From a virus: 20,959 nucleotides of DNA. Positions 12,445 through 20,578 of the stretch are shown here, in pieces. The DNA lies in the IMG/VR virus record IMGVR_UViG_3300047369_000255, positions 1 through 20,959 of that record; one strand, given 5' to 3'. The position numbers and the translations under genes were made by a program. The notes under the pieces are model-generated. The model saw only the letters and a program-made list of their open reading frames with translations, had not been told where the DNA came from and searched no databases. Position 1 is the first letter of the stretch. Every line of letters begins with the position of its first letter.

Positions 12445-12452
12445 TATATTTG
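12445..12452 (+). promoter_or_regulatory. -7 element of a possible fourth promoter
   Basis: TATATTTG is an exact TAnnTTTG match and is followed by TATTGAATTAAACCAC, which resembles the leader of the other three promoters. The -33 element is poor (TTTA at 12422-12425, inside the terminator). It would start transcription just ahead of the hairpin at 12473 and of the tail operon. Confidence 0.4.
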
Positions 12453-12472
12453 TATTGAATTAAACCACTTAA

Positions 12473-12511
12473 AAGGGGAGGTCGGCAAAAGAGCGTCTCC
12501 TCTTTTTTTTT
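12473..12511 (+). terminator. terminator or attenuator ahead of the tail operon
   Basis: AAGGGGAG (12473-12480) pairs with CTCCTCTT (12497-12504) with one G-T pair around a 16-base GC-richer loop, followed by a run of nine T (12503-12511). It lies between the second stand-alone unit and the tail genes, about 45 bases before the next start, and it comes after a possible promoter. It could therefore work as an attenuator. Confidence 0.65.
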
Positions 12512-12553
12512 GTGTTTATTGTAAATATTAAAAAATTTGTTATATATAGTATT

Positions 12554-13198
12554 ATGGAGATTACACTACCAACATCTTGGAATGATATAACGCTACAAAA
12601 GTATATTAATTTAAGACCCGTAATAAACACCGAAATGAGTGAGATTGAAAGGGTTATTAATATCTTATGTGTGTTAACAGGCGAAAAGAAAGAAGTAATT
12701 AAAAACATAAGTTTGGAGCAGTACCATAAGATTAAAAAGAAATTAGCTTTTCTAAATACTGAACTCCCTGACACATTAGTTAACAAAAGATTTAAGATAG
12801 GTTCTCATTGGTATGAGTTTAAGCTAAACGCTAATAAACTTTTATTTGGTGAGTACATTAACAATATGGAAATATTGCAGGACGCTCAAGACAATCAAGA
12901 AGTAATTTTCAACAACCTTCATAAAATACTGACAACGATATGCCGACCAATTGAGAAGAAGCGGTTCAGATGGAAAGACGTTGAAGTTACAGGAGAAGTC
13001 GTCAGGCAGACAGCAGATAACTTCTTAGAGAATATGCCTATATCTATTGCTTATCCTATCGGTGTTTTTTTTTACAATCACTTACCGAACTTAACAACAG
13101 ATATAAAAACCTCTTTGATGGAGAAAGCGGAGAAGATAATGAGAGAGTCCAAAAAGGAACTGGATTCTCTGAGCGTTGGGGATGGTGGTCAACGTTAG
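12554..13198 (+). CDS. tail assembly chaperone-like protein, short form
   Basis: I chose ATG 12554 (MEITLPTSWNDITLQKY) over a GTG at 12512, because the upstream codons overlap a T run and hairpin. The 214-residue product has W-x-D-I-T-L near the start, a helical body with VINILCVLTGEKKE (34-47), and RFKIGSHWYEFKLN (88-101). A second helical part includes LHKILTTICRPIEK, and it ends shortly after PIGVFFYNHLPNL. This general plan is that of tail assembly chaperones of Bacteroidota siphophages, which hold the tape measure protein during tail assembly. A run of nine T at 13065-13073 allows a -1 shift into a second open frame, as in lambda G/GT. The tape measure gene lies further downstream than usual. 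Confidence 0.65.
   Translation: MEITLPTSWNDITLQKYINLRPVINTEMSEIERVINILCVLTGEKKEVIKNISLEQYHKIKKKLAFLNTELPDTLVNKRFKIGSHWYEFKLNANKLLFGEYINNMEILQDAQDNQEVIFNNLHKILTTICRPIEKKRFRWKDVEVTGEVVRQTADNFLENMPISIAYPIGVFFYNHLPNLTTDIKTSLMEKAEKIMRESKKELDSLSVGDGGQR
13065..13073 (+). other. slippery run of nine T (probable -1 frameshift site)
   Basis: The zero frame reads GTT TTT TTT TAC, so the heptamer T TTT TTT (13066-13072) meets the X XXY YYZ rule. A -1 slip places the ribosome on TTA at 13072, in a frame that stays open to 13350. The +1 frame meets a stop within about ten codons. A run of nine T could also cause transcriptional slippage. Confidence 0.65.
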
Positions 13199-13350
13199 AC
13201 AATCTTACAAACAGCAGGGTTGATAAATGGGATGAGATACTCGCCTGGGAGGTGATTAAAGCGTTAAATGTAGTCGCTTACTACACAGACAAACAAAAGA
13301 TGGAAAGACAGCAGCACAGCGAATCAATGCAGAAATTAAAACGTAGATAA
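13072..13350 (+). CDS. frameshifted C-terminal part of the tail assembly chaperone (GT-like)
   Basis: This is the -1 frame relative to the short form, with no start codon of its own at a fitting place. It has 92 codons: LQSLTELNNRYKNLFDGES, then GFSERWGWWSTLDNL, DEILAWEVIKALNVVAYY and a basic end QKLKRR. The W/F-rich turn followed by L-A-W-E and V-V-A-Y-Y is the look of the second domain of frameshifted tail chaperones. It fills what would otherwise be a gap of about 150 bases before the next gene, and its stop shares a base with that ATG (TAATG). Joined to 173 codons of the zero frame it gives a 265-residue long form. Confidence 0.65.
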   Translation, partial: LQSLTELNNRYKNLFDGESGEDNERVQKGTGFSERWGWWSTLDNLTNSRVDKWDEILAWEVIKALNVVAYYTDKQKMERQQHSESMQKLKRR

Positions 13351-13934
13351 TGAGTGAGAGTCCTTTCGACATAAATTCTTTTGACGTTTCTCAATTAGAG
13401 GAAGTTGTTGTTGACAATCCTACAACGTTAGGAGAAGTGATGAGCAATATTGCGGCTGAGATGGTTTACTGTTTAAAGGCAACTATTGACGAGAAGGGTG
13501 TTGTTTATAAGGGAGGTTTAAAAGACTCTGTAAGGATGCCTATAGAGATGTTTGGTCAAAAGATGACAGCGACTTTGTATATGGCTGATTATTACGACTA
13601 TATTAATCAGGGTGTTAAAGGAATAGGAGGACTAAGAAAGAGTGGTCCTGAATCAGAGCGAAAGCCTTGGGTTGTTCACGCTCCCGACTCGCCTTATCAA
13701 TTTAAGAAAGGTCCGAGAGTGAGTCACATTAGAGAGTGGGCAAAGAGTAAAGGGATAAACGAATATATAGCTCGAAACGTAATTGCATACAAAGGGATTA
13801 AACCTCGTTATTTCTTTGATGACTGTATGAAAGAGACATTCACAGGTCCTGCGTTTAATGAGTTTAAAAAAGATATTAGAATTGTTACTACTAAAAAAGT
13901 TAGTAAAGGAATGAAAAAGATTTTGAAAAAATGA
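13350..13934 (+). CDS. HK97 gp10-like tail-completion or neck protein
   Basis: A 194-residue protein. LGEVMSNIAAEMVYCLKATIDEKGVVYKGGLKDSV (27-61) followed by ATLYMADYYDYINQGVKG (about 73-90) is the core pattern of HK97 gp10-like proteins: an N-terminal helix, a G-x-L-x-x-S turn, then Y-A-x-Y-x-E/D-x-G. After it there is an extended part with HIREWAKSKGINEY and KPRYFFDDCMKETF (about 151-164), where gp10 proteins also have a P-x-x-F/Y motif. It would cap the head-proximal end of the tail. It is coupled to both neighbours by TAATG and ATGA junctions. Confidence 0.65.
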   Translation: MSESPFDINSFDVSQLEEVVVDNPTTLGEVMSNIAAEMVYCLKATIDEKGVVYKGGLKDSVRMPIEMFGQKMTATLYMADYYDYINQGVKGIGGLRKSGPESERKPWVVHAPDSPYQFKKGPRVSHIREWAKSKGINEYIARNVIAYKGIKPRYFFDDCMKETFTGPAFNEFKKDIRIVTTKKVSKGMKKILKK

Positions 13935-15274
13935 GTATTACAGTAAGCAACTTGCCACAGAATTATAGAACCGTTTATAATCCTATTGAGATTGTAGTCA
14001 AAGAGTCTGACGCAACAACGAGAGGCTATGAGGGTTTTCAATATATTATAGATATTTACGAGACAACAGGAGTTGTTTTATTGTCTAGATTAAAAACACC
14101 TATAAGAACAGACGGGTTCGGAAGAGTCAATATGAATGGAGTAATGGAGTCATATGTTCAAACAATACTAAGTGAGATTAATCAAACTAATCAGGAGGCA
14201 ATGTTCGACAATTCTGACGGTCCTCAATACTACAACGATGCATCCTGGAGACAGTTTAAAATTCGCTTTGGTTGGGAACATTATAACGGTGGCACATTAA
14301 CACAATCTTTAAATCAAACAGTAAGCTTTCCGAGTCCTTTAGAAGACGCTAACTTTTACGACTTAATTGTGTTTAACGGAGCTTTACCTAACTACAGAGG
14401 AAGCGTTTTAAACTTCTACGATTGGCAGGTTACAGATAAATTCACAGAATATTTAGTTGGAGGAGGTGCTACTCGTTCTGATTGGTTAACTAATCAACCA
14501 AACACTTTGACAGCTAATGAAAGCGGGAACGTTAAAGTAGAATTAACAGACGAGGGATATCTATATTTTTTATATGATAATGCAGCTTACCCAATAGACA
14601 GAGTGAAGATAGAAGAGTATAATAGTGCAGGAGCTGTCTTATCTTCGTCAGAGTTAAGAAAACCAACAGCAGTAACAGAACACCACGTTAGTGTAGCAGC
14701 ATCACCTCAAACACTTAACAACGTTGCAGCGGCTGAGTTCTTGTCAGGTAGTCAACCGATAATCTCATCTTCAGCGACTTCTTATAGTGTTGCACTTTAT
14801 AACTCAACATCAATAAAGACTAAGAAAATGTTTTTTAATATTGATAGCGAGTGTCGATATGAGACGAGAAGACTAGAGTTTTTAAATTCGTTAGGAGGCT
14901 TTGATTATTTTAATTTTACTAAGGTCAGTAAAAGAAGCGAAGAAATAGAGAGAAAGTTCTTCAAACAAAATCCTGAGAATCTATCGTCTGTAGGTGTAAT
15001 TAATTACTCAATAAGTGACAGACAAAAAGTTCAATATTATACAACCTCTAAGCCTAAAATGAAACTAACGTCAGACTGGGTTGACGCTGATACTTTTAAT
15101 TGGTTATTAGAGTTGATTGAGTCGCCTGAGATATACCTACACGAAAACAATCAAAGGATTCCTGTTAAAAATATAGAGGGCAATTGGGAAGAGAAAAGAA
15201 GCAAAGTAGATAAAATATTTAATTTAGAAATTAACCTAGAGTTTGGGGTTGATAATTACAGACAAAGATATTAA
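13931..15274 (+). CDS. tail or baseplate protein (447 aa)
   Basis: The product is beta-rich with many Thr, Ser, Asn and Tyr. The N-terminal part (NPIEIVVKESDATTRGYEGFQYIIDIYET, about 17-46) reads as a beta-sandwich. The sequence RRLEFLNSLGGFDYFNFTKVSKR (about 316-338) resembles a segment I associate with tail proteins of Bacteroidota phages. No enzyme motif or signal peptide is seen. Its place between gp10-like and tape measure genes, ahead of another large tail protein, supports a tail-tube-tip or baseplate role. The exact protein (distal tail versus hub) is not decided by sequence. Confidence 0.6.
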   Translation: MSITVSNLPQNYRTVYNPIEIVVKESDATTRGYEGFQYIIDIYETTGVVLLSRLKTPIRTDGFGRVNMNGVMESYVQTILSEINQTNQEAMFDNSDGPQYYNDASWRQFKIRFGWEHYNGGTLTQSLNQTVSFPSPLEDANFYDLIVFNGALPNYRGSVLNFYDWQVTDKFTEYLVGGGATRSDWLTNQPNTLTANESGNVKVELTDEGYLYFLYDNAAYPIDRVKIEEYNSAGAVLSSSELRKPTAVTEHHVSVAASPQTLNNVAAAEFLSGSQPIISSSATSYSVALYNSTSIKTKKMFFNIDSECRYETRRLEFLNSLGGFDYFNFTKVSKRSEEIERKFFKQNPENLSSVGVINYSISDRQKVQYYTTSKPKMKLTSDWVDADTFNWLLELIESPEIYLHENNQRIPVKNIEGNWEEKRSKVDKIFNLEINLEFGVDNYRQRY

Positions 15275-15275
15275 G

Positions 15276-15389
15276 ATGGAAAACAAAGAAACTGAATTTG
15301 AAAAGATGCTTAGAGAATTGGAGAAAATGCCAGTTCCCGAAAGAACTTGTAACATTGATGACGACAATTGTGAAAGCTGTTCAGGATGA
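15276..15389 (+). CDS. small Cys-containing protein (37 aa)
   Basis: The ATG is one base after the previous stop and the stop overlaps the next ATG (GATGA), so it fits the operon exactly. The sequence is acidic and ends TCNIDDDNCESCSG, with three cysteines (C25, C32, C35) in the last 13 residues. Only three Cys are present, so a complete metal site would need a partner or dimer. No family is recognised. Such tiny genes between large tail genes may encode assembly factors. Confidence 0.55.
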   Translation: MENKETEFEKMLRELEKMPVPERTCNIDDDNCESCSG

Positions 15390-18300
15390 CAAAGGAAGAG
15401 TTATATATTGACGGTCAAACAATTGAGTTAATAGAGTCTTTAAATCCTAACTTAACTTTTAATATTGCAGACATTGCAAAGCCTGACACAAGAAAAGCGG
15501 ACTTTTCAAAGACTATCACAATTCCAGGGTCTAAGAAGATTAACAAAATCTTTGAACACATCTTTGATATTAATACGTCTTTACAGACTTTTAATCCTAA
15601 CTTAAAAACTGATGTCGTTTACTTAGTAGACGGAGAAGTTCAAATTGATGGTTATCTACAACTAAAAAAAGTTAACAATACTGACGGTTTAATTTCTTAT
15701 GAGTGTGTTATTATTGGACGTTTAGGAAACTTTGTCAACGCTTTAGGCGACAAGGAGCTAGATGACGCTTCAATGAATTGGAGTACACTTAATCATAATT
15801 GGACACAGGCTAATCAAATAGCGTCTTGGTCTGCAACGACAGGATATGTCTACCCAATGATTGATTATGCTACAGGTGTTGACCTTTACGACTGGGGAGT
15901 TACTGAGTTGTTTCCTGCCGCTTTTGCAAAAGACTACATTGACAAAATGTTTGCTGCTGCGGGATATAGCTACACCTCAACTTTCTTAACGTCAGACCCT
16001 TTTAATAAATTAATAATTCCTTTTAATGCAAAAGACTTTAAGTTTACAACATCAGAGATAAGCACTCGAACATTCTCAGCAACTACAGCACAATACCAGT
16101 CGACAAGTTCAACGAGTCAAAATCTAAATCTAAACGCAGGTTCTAGTTTTAACGGTGCTTTAAGTCACGACACTTATTCTATTAAGATGACTGCTGAAAG
16201 TGACCCTAACAACGTTTATAGCACATCATTAGGTAAATACACTTGTAATAAAAAAGGAACTTATAACCTACAATTTGAGGTTGATTTAACAGGGACTTTC
16301 ACTCCTCAAGAGTACACAACAGGAGCTTCTCCGAGTGTTGATGTTAGGAATATAACATCAATATTTGGAAAGTTAGAACTTGTGAGACGTAACTCTTCAG
16401 GAATTACAGTTGGAGGATATACTTACACAGACACAACAGGCACAGTAATAACAACAGGAATCTTAGGGAGTAAAGAGTATTTAATTAATTACGACACAAA
16501 TACAGCTATCCCAACAGGAACGACAAGTGTAACAACTTCAGGAGCTACTTATCCTGATAGCTCTTACTTAGAAGGATATAACGATATTGAATACACTTCA
16601 TTTATAAATACCTCTTCACCTACAATCAAATGGTATTATGACGGTTATCCTAGAACCGAGTCTGTTCAACCTAATAAATATTGGGTTGTTGTTAATAACG
16701 TTGAGTTAGAAGCAAACGACACAATAGAAACAAATTTAAAAACAGAGTTATATCTAGAATATTATGAATTAAGCGAATATAACGGACAGATTTCTTTAGG
16801 AAATGTAAGTGTAAGACCTACACCTCCGCTATTTGTTCAATCTCCAAACCCTTTTAACACATCAGGTTATTTTACTGGAGAAATTGCTTTGAATGTTTCT
16901 AACGGTATCTTTAAGAATCAAGTTGCAAATAACAATTATGTTGAGGGTGACTCAATAGACTTTAATACTGTAATACCTAAGAATATAAAACAAAAAGACT
17001 TCTTTATGTCTATTATAAAGATGTTTAATCTATATATTCAGCCTGACGAAAACAACGATAAAAACTTATTGATAGAACCGAGAGAGGACTTTTATAATAA
17101 CACTATTGTTGATTGGTCTGACAAATTAGACAACTCTCAAGTTATTGAGTTTCTACCTATGGCAGCAATTGACTCAAAAGAATACTTATACAAATACAAA
17201 GATGATAAAGACTATTATAACGACCTTTATACAGCCACCTGGAATGAGAGCTACGGTCAAAGAAAGAAAGAAATTAATAACGAGTTTTTAAAGAATACAA
17301 ATAAGACAGAACTTATATTTTCACCTACTCCGTTAGTCGGTCAATTAGACCAAGACAGAATTATTCCATCAATAAAGAAATACGATGAAAACAACGGACA
17401 GGCGAGAACAGAGTCAAATATTAGGATATTATATTACGGAGGTTTAAAAAATTGCAACTCTATTTGGGAGCATCGAGGCTCTTTAGTGTCTTCTACTTTC
17501 AACACAACTTATCCGTATGCAGGTCACTTTGACGACCCTTATACTCCAACCTTAGATATAAATTTCGGATTAACAAAAGAGATTTATTACGATGACACTT
17601 TCTATCCTATAACATTAACAGATAACAACTTATTTAAAAAATACTATTCTAAGTTTATTGAAGAGATAACAGACGTTAACAGTAAGATAGTAAACGCTTA
17701 TTTCTACTTAACACCTGGCGACATAAAAACACTTTCGTTTAAAAAACAATATTACTTTAATGGTTCTTATTTTAGATTAAATAAAATAGAAAATTACAAC
17801 CCGTCAAACCCTGTGACAAAATGCGAGTTTTTAAAGATTAAATTAGCGACAGTATTCCAACCGACTACAGCAATAATAAACGGAGGGACTGGTGTGTTAG
17901 CAGGAGAGAACACTCCACTCTATCAAAGCGGAATGATACAACACTCAAATAATAATATTATAAACTCTGAAAGCGTTCGAGCTTTCGGTTCAAATAATCA
18001 CATTGACGCTTCAGCTAAAAATGTTAGTATCATAGGCTCTAATAATTACGTCACAGCAGGAAGTGAGAATGTAACAATTAACGGAAACAATAATTTAGTA
18101 TCAGGAGCTAAAAACGTTAGTTTAATAAACACAGACAACACAGAGGTTTTAAATAGTAATATATCTTACATAAATAACGAGATACAAGGAACAGGAACTA
18201 TAAGAACTGTCAACATAAATGCGAGAGTTTTAGAGAGTGTGAGAACTTACTTAATTGATACATCTGCGGCAAATGTTACTTTGACTTTCCCAACAACTGC

Positions 18301-18472
18301 GACTTATGGGAAAATTTGGATATTTAAAAAACTACACTCATCACATCAAGCAATTATTAACGCAGGAACTAACTTAATAGACGGAGCAGCAACTTACACA
18401 ATGACTTCAGCATATGACACAGTTGAGCTGCAATGGGACGGAGATACTTACAATATTATAAGCACTAAATAA
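15386..18472 (+). CDS. large tail hub/fibre-like protein (1028 aa)
   Basis: The N-terminus (LYIDGQTIELIE, then ADIAKPDTRKADFSKTITIPGSKKINKIFEHIFDI, 28-62) is a pattern I know from large tail proteins of Bacteroidota phages. A long beta-rich middle follows. Residues about 535-600 (KDFFMSIIKMFNLYIQPDENNDKNLLIEPREDFYN) look like a hub or lectin-type module. Residues 853-935 are Asn/Ser-rich repeats of about 16 residues with GSNN, GNNN and N-V-S-I spacing, a beta-roll. The last 85 residues (LTFPTTATYGKIWIFKK to DGDTYNIIS) resemble tip domains of phage fibres. It probably joins the tail end to host recognition; this is inferred from domain order. Confidence 0.7.
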   Translation: MTKEELYIDGQTIELIESLNPNLTFNIADIAKPDTRKADFSKTITIPGSKKINKIFEHIFDINTSLQTFNPNLKTDVVYLVDGEVQIDGYLQLKKVNNTDGLISYECVIIGRLGNFVNALGDKELDDASMNWSTLNHNWTQANQIASWSATTGYVYPMIDYATGVDLYDWGVTELFPAAFAKDYIDKMFAAAGYSYTSTFLTSDPFNKLIIPFNAKDFKFTTSEISTRTFSATTAQYQSTSSTSQNLNLNAGSSFNGALSHDTYSIKMTAESDPNNVYSTSLGKYTCNKKGTYNLQFEVDLTGTFTPQEYTTGASPSVDVRNITSIFGKLELVRRNSSGITVGGYTYTDTTGTVITTGILGSKEYLINYDTNTAIPTGTTSVTTSGATYPDSSYLEGYNDIEYTSFINTSSPTIKWYYDGYPRTESVQPNKYWVVVNNVELEANDTIETNLKTELYLEYYELSEYNGQISLGNVSVRPTPPLFVQSPNPFNTSGYFTGEIALNVSNGIFKNQVANNNYVEGDSIDFNTVIPKNIKQKDFFMSIIKMFNLYIQPDENNDKNLLIEPREDFYNNTIVDWSDKLDNSQVIEFLPMAAIDSKEYLYKYKDDKDYYNDLYTATWNESYGQRKKEINNEFLKNTNKTELIFSPTPLVGQLDQDRIIPSIKKYDENNGQARTESNIRILYYGGLKNCNSIWEHRGSLVSSTFNTTYPYAGHFDDPYTPTLDINFGLTKEIYYDDTFYPITLTDNNLFKKYYSKFIEEITDVNSKIVNAYFYLTPGDIKTLSFKKQYYFNGSYFRLNKIENYNPSNPVTKCEFLKIKLATVFQPTTAIINGGTGVLAGENTPLYQSGMIQHSNNNIINSESVRAFGSNNHIDASAKNVSIIGSNNYVTAGSENVTINGNNNLVSGAKNVSLINTDNTEVLNSNISYINNEIQGTGTIRTVNINARVLESVRTYLIDTSAANVTLTFPTTATYGKIWIFKKLHSSHQAIINAGTNLIDGAATYTMTSAYDTVELQWDGDTYNIISTK
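17942..18190 (+). repeat. beta-roll repeats encoded in the large tail gene
   Basis: The encoded peptide repeats about every 16 residues: GSNNHIDASAKNVSII, then GSNNYVTAGSENVTIN, then GNNNLVSGAKNVSLIN, with weaker units on either side. G-x-N-N turns plus N-V-[ST]-[IL] strands resemble left-handed beta-rolls of trimeric adhesins and fibre shafts. The DNA repeats are diverged, so the copies are old. Confidence 0.65.
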
Positions 18473-18474
18473 AA

Positions 18475-20568
18475 ATGGCAGAAAAGATAGCATTAGAATT
18501 AGACGTACAAACGGGTAAAGCTGTTAGTAATTTAGGAGAGTTAGAAAAGGCAACTAAACAACTAAATAATACTATAGATAAGTCTGACAAAGAAACACAG
18601 AGTCTTCAGCAACAGTTTGACTCATTAAATAAAGAGATAGAGGAAGCTCCTGTTAATATCAGGGCAATGAATAAACAGATACAACAGTATCAAGCTATTG
18701 CCTTAGAAGCAGGAAGAACATCACCTCTAGGAAAAGACGCAATACAAAAAGCGGCAGCCTTAAAAGACAGATATATTGATATTCAAAACGAAGTTAATAG
18801 ACTCGCAAATGACGGAGTCAAACTTCAGGCGGCTCTAGATATTGGAACAACTGTTGTCGCAGGATTCACAGCGTTTCAGGGTGTGATGGCTTTGAGTGGT
18901 GTTGAGAGTGAGGAGTTGAGAGAAACGATGGTTAAGCTTCAAGGGGCACAATCTGTCTTAATGGGTGTTGAAACGTTAAGAAAGAATTTAGAGAAAGAAA
19001 GCACTATTGTTCTTGTTGCTAAAAACACAGCAGAAAAGGCAAACCTTGCACTCACAAAAGCGACTACAATAGCAAACAAAGCCTTAGGACTTTCAACAGA
19101 TACAGCTACAAAGTCGTTTAAGTTAATGAGAGGAGCTTTAATAGCTACGGGAATAGGTGCTTTGGTTGTGTTGATAGGTACTTTAATTGCTAATTGGGAT
19201 AAGGTAACTAAGGCTTTAGGAAGTACAACAGAGGCACAACAGGCATACAATGACGCGTCTGCAAAAGCAATTGACAGCATAGGCAAAGAGTTAGACGCTG
19301 CTGACAAATTACAAAAAGTTTTAAAAGACGATACAGCAACGAGAGAGGAAAAAGTTCAAGCTGTTAAAGACTTACAAAAAGAATACCCTGGACTACTAGA
19401 CAACGTTGACGCTGAGAAAGACGGATTAATTGCAGTTAGCGAACAACTAACGAAAAACATTGAGTTAATTACTATTAAAGCACAGTTAGAGGCTTTAGAG
19501 GAATTAAGACAGGAGAAAACAAAAGAGAATTTAAAGTTAGAATTAGAAGCTCAAACAGGAGTTAATGTTGGAGTTATGGACCACATAGCAACACTACAAC
19601 TTAGTATGTCGGCACAAGATTTAGCCAATTTAAAAACTAATGAAACTATTAAAGAAAACGAAAAGTATAAGAGTAGTATAGACGATTTAGTTGAAGGATT
19701 AAAAGTTAAAATGAAAATAGCAATTGAGGGGAACGCTCAAGACGCTGAAATGATAGCAGAGGAGGCTGACAGATTAAAAGAATTAGAAAAACAAAAAAAG
19801 GAAGATGAAGCTAACGCTAAAAAAAGAGCAGATGCAGCAGCAAAAAGAGCTAAAAGATTAGCAGACGAAGAAGCAAAAGCAAAAAAGGAAGCTGACGATT
19901 TAATGTTCGCAGCGAGAAAAGAGATAAACAATAGACGAGTAATTGAGGAAATAGAAACAAATAATAAACTAAAAGAAGAAGAAAAGTCTACACTTGAAAC
20001 ACTATCGGGATTTTATAAAGCTTATTATGATAAACAAAGAGAAGAACAACAAAAAGAGTTAGAGAGACAAATAGCTTTAGAAGATGCAAAGTTAGGATTA
20101 GCGGCTGACGGAGTAGGTGCTTTAATTAATTTAACAACAGCGTTTGCAAAGGATAACGAGAAGAGTCAAAAGAGAGCCTTTGAAATAAATAAAAAATTAC
20201 AAATTGCACAGGCAATAATTCAAACTTATCAGGGTGCAAATGCTATCTTTGCGAGTGCTGCGGCAAACCCTGCAACGGTCTTATTCCCCGCACAGCCTTT
20301 TATAGCGGCAGGGATTGCCATAGCTAACGGATTGGCTAACGTTGCGACAATAAGTAAACAACAGTTTCAGAGTTCGAGTCCTGGTGGCGGAGGAAACAAA
20401 GCTCCTGACTTTTCAGGTGGCGGAGGAACAGCTCCTCAATTGTCACCTGTTACAAATACGAGTACAATTGTTCCACAAGGACCGACTCAGGTTTTTGTTA
20501 CAGAGACAGATATTACTAACACACAAAATCAAGTGAATGTCATACAAGGACAGGCAACACTAAGTTAA
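18475..20568 (+). CDS. tape measure protein (697 aa)
   Basis: A long helical protein. Residues 10-120 are coiled coil (ATKQLNNTIDKSDKETQSLQ). Hydrophobic segments lie near 124-142 and 219-240 (ALIATGIGALVVLIG followed by NWDKVTKAL, a common tape-measure motif). A highly charged Ala/Lys/Glu helix covers about 420-475, and a third hydrophobic, Ala-rich part lies near 575-630 (NKKLQIAQAIIQTYQG, then AAGIAIANGLANVATI). The end is Gly/Ser/Thr-rich and flexible. It sets tail length and is ejected with DNA. At roughly 1.5 angstrom per residue, 697 residues would suggest a tail of about 100 nm (family rule, not measured). No peptidase or lysozyme domain is seen. Confidence 0.85.
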   Translation: MAEKIALELDVQTGKAVSNLGELEKATKQLNNTIDKSDKETQSLQQQFDSLNKEIEEAPVNIRAMNKQIQQYQAIALEAGRTSPLGKDAIQKAAALKDRYIDIQNEVNRLANDGVKLQAALDIGTTVVAGFTAFQGVMALSGVESEELRETMVKLQGAQSVLMGVETLRKNLEKESTIVLVAKNTAEKANLALTKATTIANKALGLSTDTATKSFKLMRGALIATGIGALVVLIGTLIANWDKVTKALGSTTEAQQAYNDASAKAIDSIGKELDAADKLQKVLKDDTATREEKVQAVKDLQKEYPGLLDNVDAEKDGLIAVSEQLTKNIELITIKAQLEALEELRQEKTKENLKLELEAQTGVNVGVMDHIATLQLSMSAQDLANLKTNETIKENEKYKSSIDDLVEGLKVKMKIAIEGNAQDAEMIAEEADRLKELEKQKKEDEANAKKRADAAAKRAKRLADEEAKAKKEADDLMFAARKEINNRRVIEEIETNNKLKEEEKSTLETLSGFYKAYYDKQREEQQKELERQIALEDAKLGLAADGVGALINLTTAFAKDNEKSQKRAFEINKKLQIAQAIIQTYQGANAIFASAAANPATVLFPAQPFIAAGIAIANGLANVATISKQQFQSSSPGGGGNKAPDFSGGGGTAPQLSPVTNTSTIVPQGPTQVFVTETDITNTQNQVNVIQGQATLS

Positions 20569-20578
20569 AATTTATATT

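Noticed and set aside
12519-12548. Promoter TTG-19-TATATATA just before the chaperone ATG
   Set aside because: The -7 element lacks the TTTG end and the start would fall at the ATG, giving a leaderless mRNA; too weak to annotate.
12512-12553. GTG-initiated extension of the tail chaperone
   Set aside because: It begins directly after the T run of the hairpin and adds a Phe/Ile-rich stretch not expected at the start of this family.
12469-12786. Minus-strand open frame across the attenuator hairpin and chaperone start
   Set aside because: It is low-complexity hydrophobic sequence and overlaps a hairpin and a supported gene.
13150-13156. C AAA AAG as the -1 slip site of the chaperone
   Set aside because: It is in the right phase, but the first-position tRNA would have to re-pair on CAA; the T TTT TTT heptamer upstream fits the slip rule without mismatch. 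It is not excluded as a minor site.
18939-19931. Minus-strand frames rich in Ala and Ser opposite the tape measure gene
   Set aside because: They mirror the Ala/Lys/Glu helices of the + strand protein and have no independent support.
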